Positions 1 through 5,395 of a stretch of DNA of 10,176 nt are shown piece after piece (position 1 is the first letter of the stretch; each line of letters opens with the position of its first letter). The notes below the pieces were generated by a model. That model saw only the letters and a list, made by a program, of their open reading frames with translations. It did not search any database and was not told the DNA's origin. The position numbers and the translations under genes were made by a program. Source of the DNA: Chloroflexota bacterium (GTDB lineage: Bacteria > Chloroflexota > Anaerolineae > Caldilineales > Caldilineaceae); the NCBI GenBank assembly GCA_016199425.1, contig JACQGT010000463.1, forward strand, positions 1 to 10,176, written 5' to 3'.

Positions 1-1040
1 GTGATGCGTCTGTCGTAGAGAACGTTGCGCAGCAGACGCACAGAGAGCAACCGCCCCACCTCTTTGATGCGGTCTTTGAACATATAGCCCACCACCAGCG
101 CCGCAAAGACCGGAAAGGTGAATATGCCAAAGCGAGCCTGGAAATAGAAGGCAATGACTGTGGCAAAGACCATCGACACTCCGGCCGCGATGGCAAAGAG
201 CAGTTGCTCCAAAGTCCGTCCCTCCGGCTTGACCGATGCAGAGAGATAGAGGACGCTGGATGTGAATTTCTTGAGAGCCGAGGAACGAAAAAGATACTCC
301 TCGTTGTCAGAATTGGGCAGAAGGTGGGTGTGATAGCCCTGGGCATGGCGATACTCCCCTTCCCGTTCGATCAGTGTGGAGAGCGCTGCTTGCCAGCGGG
401 GCTTCTCGTCGTCGGCCGCGTGCTGCTCTACCGACAGGTACGCGGTGAGATAGCCCTCTTCCAGCAGCAGACTGATCGACTCATCGGTGAGCCGGTAGTT
501 CTGGACAACCGCGTCCCCAGCTTTGGTCCCTTCCAGCCCTCTGGCAATCGAACGCAAACAGTCGGTAAAATCGGAAACGTCCTGGATAAAGCATTCGGCC
601 TCGGCGCTGACGTGGGCGGCGGGATCGGAGACCGGGCGACCGGAGCGGGGATCCATGCGGCGCAGGCGACGGTCCAGACGGCTGTTCAAAATGGCGCGCA
701 GAAACTTCAGGCTGGTGATCACACGGCTGCGTTTTTGAGCATCCGCTTCCCACCCTTCTTCGCTCAGGGTTTTTGCAAGTTGGACCAACGGTGAGCGGGG
801 TTGGGTACGCAATCCTTGCAGAGTGAAATCCGGCGTGCGCAGGCGTACGTAGTTTTGGACACGCCGGTAGAATTCGCGTTGGGTATAGACCGCCCCATTG
901 ATGCCCAGGCTCTGCGGCAAGAAAATATAGGTGGATATGCGGTATTGACTCTTGCGATCCGGCTGCAAGCGATAAAAATGCTTCATCTCCACCTGAAAAC
1001 GGTCATGCGCCAACACCCGCTGTTGGATACTCTCAGTCAC
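1..1040 (-). CDS. Unrecognised protein with two C-terminal membrane segments, 3' end beyond window
   Basis: I do not recognise the family. An open frame runs without a stop from GTG at 1040 to the left edge, giving at least 346 residues. The GTG is preceded by AAAGGAG four bases upstream; the frame stays open some way further upstream, so the start is likely but not certain. Residues 1-275 look soluble and charged, with few repeats and no signal peptide. Residues about 280-300 (LLFAIAAGVSMVFATVIAFY) and 304-321 form two hydrophobic segments separated by a very short turn, followed by a basic stretch (KDRIKEVGR). This suggests a large cytoplasmic domain anchored by a membrane hairpin, with more sequence beyond the edge. 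The plus-strand open frames over the same stretch have no recognisable domains and are taken as shadows. The start codon overlaps the stop of the upstream transposase remnant, so the element may have displaced the gene's original promoter. Confidence 0.72.
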   Translation of the reverse strand, partial: MTESIQQRVLAHDRFQVEMKHFYRLQPDRKSQYRISTYIFLPQSLGINGAVYTQREFYRRVQNYVRLRTPDFTLQGLRTQPRSPLVQLAKTLSEEGWEADAQKRSRVITSLKFLRAILNSRLDRRLRRMDPRSGRPVSDPAAHVSAEAECFIQDVSDFTDCLRSIARGLEGTKAGDAVVQNYRLTDESISLLLEEGYLTAYLSVEQHAADDEKPRWQAALSTLIEREGEYRHAQGYHTHLLPNSDNEEYLFRSSALKKFTSSVLYLSASVKPEGRTLEQLLFAIAAGVSMVFATVIAFYFQARFGIFTFPVFAALVVGYMFKDRIKEVGRLLSVRLLRNVLYDRRI

Positions 1041-1332
1041 GGAACTCCTTTGCGTTTGTTCTGAAAATAAGAACGCGGAACTTGTGCCGGTTCGTGCGCA
1101 GAGTTTCGGCAATCACCAGATTGTCATAATCGATCAACAGACTGTGCGCGGTTTCCATACCCACGATGCATTCGGATGGCTCCACTTTCATCTGCCGACG
1201 CACGGCTTCCAGTTTGGCAAAACCCGCCTGACTGTGTTCGATTATCTCGGTCTGAATCACGCCTCCTTTCTCGTTAACAAAGGCGACATCGTGCTTCTGC
1301 GTACTCCAGTCGATTCCCATATAGATTGGCAT
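1033..1332 (-). pseudogene. IS110-family transposase, N-terminal remnant
   Basis: This 99-residue frame starts at ATG 1332 behind a good GGAGG site (1338-1342). Residues 5-70 read like the N-terminal RuvC-like DEDD domain of IS110-family recombinases: GIDWS with Asp8, then a beta-strand pattern DVAFVNEKGGVI, and the second acidic motif VGMETAHS with Glu60. Full-length family members are roughly 300-400 residues and carry the other two acidic residues plus a C-terminal domain with a catalytic serine. All of that is missing here. Similarity appears to fade after residue 69, and the last 30 residues (to KEFRD) do not look like the family, so a deletion junction probably lies near 1125. The product should be inactive. 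The stop TGA (1033-1035) overlaps the GTG start of the next gene in another frame. Family call is by pattern recognition, not by a search. Confidence 0.75.
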
Positions 1333-1407
1333 ACTTCCCTCCTTGCAGTACAATGACCGCCAGGAGCTGCCTCTTTCGGACGCTGTTTGACCGTGATCCT
1401 GTTAGGA

Positions 1408-1485
1408 CGTTCGCAACGCAACACGCTTTCGGCGGTGTCGCAGCTTTCACCCGACTGGACGGTCCGCGTTTGGCGTTCGCAACGC
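1408..1485. repeat. Twin 12-bp direct repeat, each a small hairpin
   Basis: CGTTCGCAACGC occurs at 1408-1419 and again at 1474-1485, 66 bases apart. Each copy is nearly self-complementary (CGTT, three-base loop, AACG). Both lie inside the candidate bridge RNA region, so they may mark two similarly folded stem-loops. Confidence 0.6.
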
Positions 1486-1582
1486 TGGATTTGGCTGGTG
1501 CTTCTGGTCGAGTGAGAGGTCCGGTAGCAATGCACAAGCTCTTCGTCCCGCTTGTTCTCACTGCTATTTTACCTCATTTCCC

Positions 1583-1588
1583 ATTATA
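1583..1588 (-). promoter_or_regulatory. Candidate -10 box (TATAAT) at IS110 left end
   Basis: A perfect TATAAT on the minus strand, preceded directly by TTG. The best upstream hexamer is TTGATC at 1612-1607 with an 18-base spacer (four of six matches to TTGACA). In IS110 elements a full promoter is typically rebuilt when the excised circle joins its ends, so a good -10 with a poor linear -35 is what an element end would show. Confidence 0.4.
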
Positions 1589-1654
1589 CAATAACAGGAT
1601 TGGGCTGATCAAAGCAGATCAAAGAGTAGAACACGGATGACAGAATTTACGGAT

Positions 1655-1720
1655 TGTTGACTGATAACTCTGCACTACCCCAATCTCCAATACCTAATCT
1701 CCAATCTCCAATACCCAAGC
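1655..1720. repeat. Short tandem-like repeats (CCAATCTCC / AATACC)
   Basis: The segment is built of repeated units: CCAATCTCC starts at 1679 and recurs from about 1700, separated by AATACC and AATCT variants, and is preceded by TTGACTGATAACT. The reverse complement GGAGATTGG recurs at 6951-6959 beside another repeat patch, so this is a dispersed intergenic family. It can be read through in the frame of the downstream gene, which would give a false N-terminal extension. Confidence 0.6.
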
Positions 1721-1734
1721 AAAGGAATGTACAC

Positions 1735-2799
1735 GTGTCCAACACTCTGAAAGTCGGCGTCATCGGCGTCGGCGGTATTGCCAAAACCCATATGCCCGGT
1801 TGGGCAGCCTCGGAAATTGCAGAAGTGGTGGCGGGCAGCGATGTCTTTGCGCTCGCACTGGAAGCCTGGGGCGCGGTCCACGGCGTGACCAAACTGTCGA
1901 CCGATGCGGCGGACCTGATCAACGATCCGAATATCGACATCATCGACATCTGCACGCCGAATATGTACCACGCATCCCTGGCGATTGCCGCGCTGGAGGC
2001 GGGCAAGCACGTCATCTGCGAGAAGCCTCTCGCCCCCACCCCTGCCGACATTCACAAAATGATTGCGGCGCGGGATGCTTCGGGCAAGACGCTGATGACG
2101 GCCCAGCACTTCCGCTTCAAGGGCAGCGCCCGGGCCATGAAAGCCGAGATCGACAGCGGCAGCCTGGGCGACATCTACCACGCCCGCAGTTGGATGTTGC
2201 GCCGGGGTTGGATTCCGGCCCGGCCCGGCTTCATCTACAAAAAGAACAGCGGCGGCGGCCCTACCATCGACATCGGCGTGCATATCCTGGACCTGACCCT
2301 GTGGCTGATGGGCAACCCCAGGCCCGTGGCCGTTTCTGGCGTGGCAAAAGCGCCCCTGGCCCACCATCCAGGCGCGTTTAGCCAGTGGGGTCTGGTCGAT
2401 GTACCCCAGGATATAGATGTAGAGGACTTCGCGGCGGCCTTTGTGCGCTTTGAAAACGGGGCCACGCTGATTTTGGAAGTGAGCTGGCTGCTCCATCACG
2501 ACACGCCGGGCGAAGATATGCAGATGTGGCTCTACGGGAGCGAAGGGGGCTGTCAGTGGCCGGAATGTAAGGTGATGAGCAGCAACTATGCCACCAAACA
2601 GCTTTACAACAAGACGCTGCAATTGACCGCGGATACAATGGAACCCCACGCCCTGGAGTGTGTGGAGTTTGCCAAAGCTGTGGCTGCCGGCGCGCCGTCG
2701 CCTGTGCCCGCCGAACAATCGTTGCAGGTGATGGCGATTCTGGATGGCATCTACCACAGCCAGGAGCGCGGCGGCGAGGTGATGCTGGACCTGTCGTAA
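1735..2799 (+). CDS. Gfo/Idh/MocA-family NAD(P)-dependent oxidoreductase
   Basis: A 354-residue cytoplasmic dehydrogenase of the family that oxidises or reduces sugars, inositols and related polyols with NAD(P). The N-terminal Rossmann fold carries GVGGIA (residues 11-16), followed by DICTPNMYH (71-79) and the family hallmark CEKP (95-98), whose Lys97 is the usual catalytic lysine. The C-terminal alpha/beta domain has GGG-x3-D-x-G-x-H-x2-D (173-186), with His183 and Asp186 at the typical active-site positions. Length is normal. I chose GTG 1735 because AAAGGA (1721-1726) lies eight bases upstream and the protein-like pattern begins there; the in-frame ATG at 1654 would only add residues read from intergenic repeats. 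No neighbour is on the same strand in operon distance, so the substrate cannot be deduced. A sigma70-type promoter begins immediately after the stop. Confidence 0.9.
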   Translation: MSNTLKVGVIGVGGIAKTHMPGWAASEIAEVVAGSDVFALALEAWGAVHGVTKLSTDAADLINDPNIDIIDICTPNMYHASLAIAALEAGKHVICEKPLAPTPADIHKMIAARDASGKTLMTAQHFRFKGSARAMKAEIDSGSLGDIYHARSWMLRRGWIPARPGFIYKKNSGGGPTIDIGVHILDLTLWLMGNPRPVAVSGVAKAPLAHHPGAFSQWGLVDVPQDIDVEDFAAAFVRFENGATLILEVSWLLHHDTPGEDMQMWLYGSEGGCQWPECKVMSSNYATKQLYNKTLQLTADTMEPHALECVEFAKAVAAGAPSPVPAEQSLQVMAILDGIYHSQERGGEVMLDLS

Positions 2800-2828
2800 T
2801 TGACAGATAATGCCCGGGTACGTACAAT
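2800..2828 (+). promoter_or_regulatory. Near-consensus sigma70 promoter upstream of tRNA-Leu
   Basis: TTGACA at 2800-2805 (perfect -35), 17-base spacer, TACAAT at 2823-2828 (five of six for -10). Transcription would begin near 2835 and run through the inverted repeat at 2861-2924 into the tRNA at 2951. The -35 box starts one base after the oxidoreductase stop codon. No other plus-strand gene follows before the tRNA, so it most likely drives the tRNA. Confidence 0.75.
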
Positions 2829-2860
2829 CACTTGGCAGGTGTAACTGTCAGACGAATGCT

Positions 2861-2924
2861 GATTCCGGGAATAGACCACAGGAATCAGGACTGTTCCATC
2901 AGTTGCTGGTCTATTCCCGGAATC
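2861..2924. repeat. Perfect 18-bp inverted repeat with 28-base loop
   Basis: GATTCCGGGAATAGACCA (2861-2878) is exactly mirrored at 2907-2924. The stem sits between the promoter and the tRNA, in what would be the precursor-tRNA leader. There is no T-run on either side, so it is not a standard intrinsic terminator. It could be an RNA processing structure or a small palindromic insertion; I cannot decide between these. Confidence 0.8.
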
Positions 2925-2950
2925 GGACTTACGCAGGCACTTGCAGATTC

Positions 2951-3281
2951 GGGTCGGTGGCGGAACGGCAGACGCAGCGGACTTGTAGATTTGAGCACTG
3001 GAGATGGAAACGCTCTACGTGAATTCGGTCAAATTCGGGGAACTCTTCGTAACTTACTACATGAGAATCCCGAGCCAAGCTTCTTGCTGGTAACAAATAA
3101 CTCCTCTTACCGGGGTAGCAAGAAGAAGGTGTAGAGACTTGACGGCCGAGACCTACGGTGGACAACTAGGGTCAAGAGAAAGTCCAGACCACAAACTCAT
3201 TGCGAGGTGGCGAAAGCCATAGTGGTAAGAAAATCCGCCGGAGTAACACCCGTGTGGGTTCGAATCCCACCCGACCTACCA
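2951..3281 (+). tRNA. tRNA-Leu(UAA), split by a group I intron, CCA encoded
   Basis: Exon 1 is 2951-2984 and exon 2 is 3230-3281. Joined, they give an 86-nt tRNA. The acceptor stem GGGTCGG (2951-2957) pairs with CCGACCT (3271-3277), with one G-U pair; the discriminator is A3278 and CCA is encoded (3279-3281). The D stem is GCG/CGC (2960-2962, 2973-2975). The anticodon stem GCGGA (2977-2981) pairs with TCCGC (3234-3238) around the loop CTTAAAA, so the anticodon is UAA. The variable arm is CGG/CCG (3239-3241, 3250-3252) with a long class II loop. The T arm is GTGGG-TTCGAAT-CCCAC (3254-3270). Unspliced, the anticodon arm cannot form, so a scan for ordinary tRNAs may miss this gene. The promoter at 2800-2828 probably drives it. 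Confidence 0.93.
2985..3229 (+). ncRNA. Group I self-splicing intron (IC3-like) in tRNA-Leu(UAA)
   Basis: The 245-nt intron lies between U34 and A35 of the anticodon, the same site as the cyanobacterial and plastid trnL(UAA) intron. It follows a U at the 5' splice site and ends in G3229, as group I introns do. The guide segment TTGAGC near 2991 pairs with the exon end through a U-G pair (P1). Core helices are visible: P3 GTCA/TGAC (3028-3031, 3140-3143), P4 TCGGG/CCCGA (3035-3039, 3069-3073), P5 CTC/GAG (3043-3045, 3063-3065), a 9-bp P6-type stem CTTCTTGCT/AGCAAGAAG (3080-3088, 3117-3125), P7 GACT/AGTC (3136-3139, 3181-3184), P8 CCTA/TAGG (3152-3155, 3167-3170), and P9 TGGC-GAAA-GCCA (3208-3219). 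The conserved segments resemble those of the Anabaena intron as I remember it. It has no open frame for a homing endonuclease. Splicing itself is inferred. Confidence 0.93.
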
Positions 3282-3310
3282 GAAAGCAGACGTGGCGCGC
3301 ATAGGGCTAC

Positions 3311-3360
3311 AAAAAAGAATCAGGAGGGCCGGTCTTGCGAGGAGTAGACCGGCCCTCCTG
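3311..3360 (-). terminator. Intrinsic terminator of the minus-strand Usp-CBS operon
   Basis: A 15-bp perfect GC-rich stem (3321-3335 with 3346-3360) and a 10-base loop. Read on the minus strand it is followed by ATTCTTTTTT (3320-3311), a clear U-tract. It lies 30 bases after the CBS stop codon. On the plus strand the hairpin lacks a T-run, though it may still help stop tRNA transcription. Confidence 0.88.
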
Positions 3361-3390
3361 CTTAGGGAGGGAAACTGGAGGGAGAGAAGC

Positions 3391-4104
3391 TTAGAGAAGC
3401 GCACCGTTGAGGAAGTCGATGCGCCCACCAAAGGGCAATGTTTCGTGTAGCGCTATGCTGGGCATTTCGACACTGCTTGTCACCTGTACGTTGTGGCGGC
3501 GCAGAATCCTTTGCACGTCCGGCAATGCAATCCCTTTCACCACCATCAAAATGCGCCGCATCCCGTGGGCATGACCGAAAGCCCCGTAGCTGATCAATTC
3601 GCCGCCCAGAGTGGAGATGCTCTCGATCAGATCGAAGGGCAATCCTGTGCCTTCGGGCAATTCCAGCGTCAGCCGCACGCTGCCCTCTTGGCTATCCAAC
3701 ATCTCGACAAAAATCCGGAAGATGTCTGTTTCGGTGATCATTCCGACCACCCGGTCCTGGGCATCGACAACGGGTATACCGCCGATTTTGTTGGCGATCA
3801 TCAGGCTGGCCGCGTGTTCCACCGGTGTGTTTGGTGTGGTGATGATGATGGCTCGTGTCATCACCTGTTGCACAGTCAACCGCGAGAGCAGGTAGTTGTG
3901 TTCCCACACCGACATGGAACTGGCCGGGGATGGTGCAGCGTGCAGCAGGTCGCGCTCCGAGACAATCCCGGCCAGCCACCCGTATTTGTCGACAACGGGC
4001 AAACGCCGAAAGTTGTGAGCCTTCATTGTCTGGAGAGCCGTCTGAAAAGGTGTGTCAGGTGTGATCGTCACCACAGGCGAACTCATACAGTCTCGGACGA
4101 ACAT
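3391..4104 (-). CDS. CBS-CBS-ACT domain protein (copy 1)
   Basis: A 237-residue soluble protein. Two CBS motifs make a Bateman module, which in this family binds adenosine nucleotides: CBS1 about 1-57 (MSSPVVTITPDTPF... RRLPVVD... GIVSERDLL) and CBS2 about 77-134 (VMTRAIIIT... IGGIPVVD... GMITETDIF). An ACT-like domain follows at about 142-212 (RLTLELPEG start), a fold that usually binds small ligands. The linker between the CBS motifs contains PSPASS and SVWE and is shared with the paralogue at 6984-7655. The ATG at 4104 has GGAG eight bases upstream. It lies 57 bases after the UspA gene on the same strand with no terminator between, so the two are probably one operon. A role as an energy-charge or metabolite sensor is inferred; the ligand and partner are unknown. 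The architecture resembles AcuB-type proteins but I do not assign that name. Confidence 0.9.
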   Translation of the reverse strand: MFVRDCMSSPVVTITPDTPFQTALQTMKAHNFRRLPVVDKYGWLAGIVSERDLLHAAPSPASSMSVWEHNYLLSRLTVQQVMTRAIIITTPNTPVEHAASLMIANKIGGIPVVDAQDRVVGMITETDIFRIFVEMLDSQEGSVRLTLELPEGTGLPFDLIESISTLGGELISYGAFGHAHGMRRILMVVKGIALPDVQRILRRHNVQVTSSVEMPSIALHETLPFGGRIDFLNGALL

Positions 4105-4148
4105 CGCACCGTCTCCTTTGCCCCCTGTGCCGGTTGTAAGCTCTCGGT

Positions 4149-4179
4149 CATAGTGCGGGAATCATAGTGTGGGAATCAT
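4149..4179. repeat. 14-bp tandem duplication across the UspA stop codon
   Basis: The unit CATAGTGYGGGAAT is present twice (4149-4162 and 4163-4176) plus CAT. It covers the last codons and the stop TGA (4164-4162) of the UspA gene. Replication slippage is the simple explanation. The protein ends in the first copy read on the minus strand. Confidence 0.65.
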
Positions 4180-5115
4180 CGCCTGGTTTGGGGGAACGCT
4201 CAGATTTTCTTCGTTGGCCTCTTGCGTTCGAATCAGCAAGACCGGGCACTGCGCCAATCGTACGACTTTCTCGGCGACGCTTCCGAAAACCCACCGACTC
4301 AAACCCGACCGCCCGTGGGTACACATGACGATCAAGTCCATGTCATTATCCGCGACTACATCGGAAATTGCACTGGCCGCGTGACCAGTAGTTACGACGA
4401 TCTGCGCAGGAATCCCCTCGGCTGTCAGCCCTTCGGCCATGTGTAGCAGATACTCCCGGGCCGCTGCTTCCTGCTCTTCGGTAGAAATTAGCGAAGGCAG
4501 CGCGTGCATCCCTGCATATTCCTCTCCCCAATATTCGGGGAACTCGACAGACTGCAGTAGCCAGATTTCGCTGCCGTTGACTTTGGCCAGAGTGATAGCT
4601 TCCGGCAGCGCCTTCTCGGCCAGCCGCGAACCGTCCAGGGGGACGAGAATGCGGCGAATGGGGACTGAGGGCATCTGATCTTCCTGGGGGCGTACCAGGA
4701 AGACAGGCTGGTGTGCCGAGCGTATAACCCGGTCGGCCACGCTGCCCAACACCCATTTTTCGATCCCGGAGCGCCCGTGGGTTGTCATGGCAATCAGGTC
4801 TGCATCCTGCGCGTCGGCCACATTGCAGATGGTGGAGGCCACATCCCCTTCGCTCATCACAGGCGTAACGTCGTATCCCTCGGCCTGCAACTCAGCGGTC
4901 ATGCGCTTCAGGTAATTTTCAGCCTGCTGCTGCCAATGAGTGATATCCACTGTGTGCATGGCATCGGGGACGAGAACGGTATAATACTGGCTTGGCTGCG
5001 TCACGTGGACAAGCAGCAATTCGGATGTTTGGGGTTTTGCCACCTCCCGGACAAAGGCCAGCACGCGCTCGGCAAAGGGCGAACCATCCAGAGGAATCAG
5101 AATCTTGCGTTTCAT
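4162..5115 (-). CDS. Tandem-domain universal stress protein (UspA-UspA)
   Basis: A 317-residue cytoplasmic protein with two Usp domains: about 1-143 and 153-297. Each begins with a beta strand ending in LDGS (residues 9-12 and 160-163) and each carries the nucleotide-binding signature: THGRSG...GS at 112-125 and again at 266-279, followed by PVFLV and PVLLI strands. The first glycine of the classical G-2x-G-9x-G(S/T) motif is Thr111 in domain 1 and Cys265 in domain 2, a common variant; ATP binding is likely but not certain. The last 20 residues are a non-conserved tail. ATG 5115 has a strong AAGGAGG six bases upstream. The CBS-ACT gene follows at 57 bases, suggesting co-transcription. Usp proteins typically act in starvation, low-oxygen or oxidative stress survival; the condition here is unknown. 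Confidence 0.92.
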   Translation of the reverse strand: MKRKILIPLDGSPFAERVLAFVREVAKPQTSELLLVHVTQPSQYYTVLVPDAMHTVDITHWQQQAENYLKRMTAELQAEGYDVTPVMSEGDVASTICNVADAQDADLIAMTTHGRSGIEKWVLGSVADRVIRSAHQPVFLVRPQEDQMPSVPIRRILVPLDGSRLAEKALPEAITLAKVNGSEIWLLQSVEFPEYWGEEYAGMHALPSLISTEEQEAAAREYLLHMAEGLTAEGIPAQIVVTTGHAASAISDVVADNDMDLIVMCTHGRSGLSRWVFGSVAEKVVRLAQCPVLLIRTQEANEENLSVPPNQAMIPTL

Positions 5116-5216
5116 GGGCTGCCTCCTTAATGATCAGGAAAATGGGTAAAGCCGGGACCCGATTGGGCCGGTATGTCTACACTTTACAGCAAAAAGTGGA
5201 TAAACGAAAGACCCCT

Positions 5217-5240
5217 CTGACCGGTTTTATCACTGGTCAG
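5217..5240. repeat. Short palindrome upstream of the UspA gene
   Basis: CTGACC (5217-5222) and GGTCAG (5235-5240) form a dyad with a 12-base AT-rich centre, about 100 bases upstream of the UspA start. It could be an operator for the minus-strand operon, but six-base arms can occur by chance. The rest of 5116-5304 shows only another short dyad (CACTTT/AAAGTG near 5180-5199) and a TGACTGACTTACTGACTCACT run (5276-5295). Confidence 0.3.
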
Positions 5241-5315
5241 TAGGGCAGCGGGAGAGTGGCGTGTCGCCAACTATTGACTGACTTACTGACTCACTTCCGC
5301 CCACTTGTACAAGAA

Positions 5316-5345
5316 TTGGCAAGCCATTCTTCAAGCCTGTACAAT
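5316..5345 (+). promoter_or_regulatory. Candidate sigma70 promoter of the histidine kinase gene
   Basis: TTGGCA (5316-5321, five of six) and TACAAT (5340-5345, five of six) with an 18-base spacer. Transcription would begin near 5352, leaving a leader of about 45 bases. TTGTACAA (5305-5312) lies just before the -35 box and CTGTACAA (5337-5344) overlaps the -10 box, 32 bases apart, which could serve a dimeric regulator. Confidence 0.55.
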
Positions 5346-5382
5346 GGACCTATGCGTATTGGGCAGACAATTCGATCTGAAT

Positions 5383-5389
5383 AAAGGAG
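5383..5389 (+). promoter_or_regulatory. Ribosome binding site that fixes the TTG start
   Basis: AAAGGAG lies six bases before TTG 5396. No ATG or GTG in this frame has a comparable site before the PAS domain, so the site supports initiation at the rare TTG. Confidence 0.75.
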
Positions 5390-5395
5390 TCCGGC

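Larger units (their letters stand above)
1357..1600 (-). ncRNA. IS110 left-end non-coding region, candidate bridge RNA remnant
   Basis: About 240 bases upstream of the transposase remnant contain no convincing gene. In IS110-group elements this segment encodes the bridge RNA, whose two loops pair with target and donor DNA. Reading the minus strand, a TATAAT lies at 1588-1583, at about the distance from the element end where IS110 elements keep a -10 box; a weak -35-like TTGATC (1612-1607) sits 18 bases upstream. The predicted transcript would start near 1576 and run about 220 nt to the start codon. It holds two copies of a small hairpin, CGTT-GCG-AACG (within 1474-1485 and 1408-1419), plus further short stems such as GGAC-C-GTCC. 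The RNA call rests on position and repeated hairpins only; no covariance or guide match was tested. Confidence 0.33.

Noticed and set aside
204..1064. Two plus-strand open frames (204-794 and 801-1064)
   Set aside because: They lie opposite a single uninterrupted minus-strand frame of 346 codons with a ribosome site and membrane segments; the plus-strand translations show no domain pattern.
1655..1720. Possible CRISPR array in the short repeats
   Set aside because: Units are 9-15 bases without regular spacers; there are no cas genes in the window.
1654..1734. N-terminal extension of the oxidoreductase from ATG 1654
   Set aside because: The added residues are read from the short repeats (PQSPIPNLQSPIPK) and no good ribosome site precedes 1654, whereas GTG 1735 has one and begins the Rossmann fold.
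1675..2757. Long minus-strand open frame opposite the oxidoreductase
   Set aside because: It mirrors a clear Gfo/Idh/MocA gene in a GC-rich region and has no recognisable motif.
2832..3134. Plus-strand open frame of about 100 codons
   Set aside because: It overlaps the tRNA exon and the intron core, whose structure explains the conservation; the translation is not protein-like.
2985..3229. Homing endonuclease inside the intron
   Set aside because: The intron is only 245 nt and P6/P8 loops are short; no LAGLIDADG, HNH or GIY-YIG coding is possible.
3321..3360. Plus-strand terminator for the tRNA gene
   Set aside because: The hairpin is strong but the T-run is only on the minus-strand side, so it is assigned to the CBS gene; a role on the plus strand remains possible.
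4711..5130. Plus-strand open frame opposite the UspA gene
   Set aside because: The minus strand carries both Usp domains with nucleotide-binding signatures; the plus frame is a shadow.
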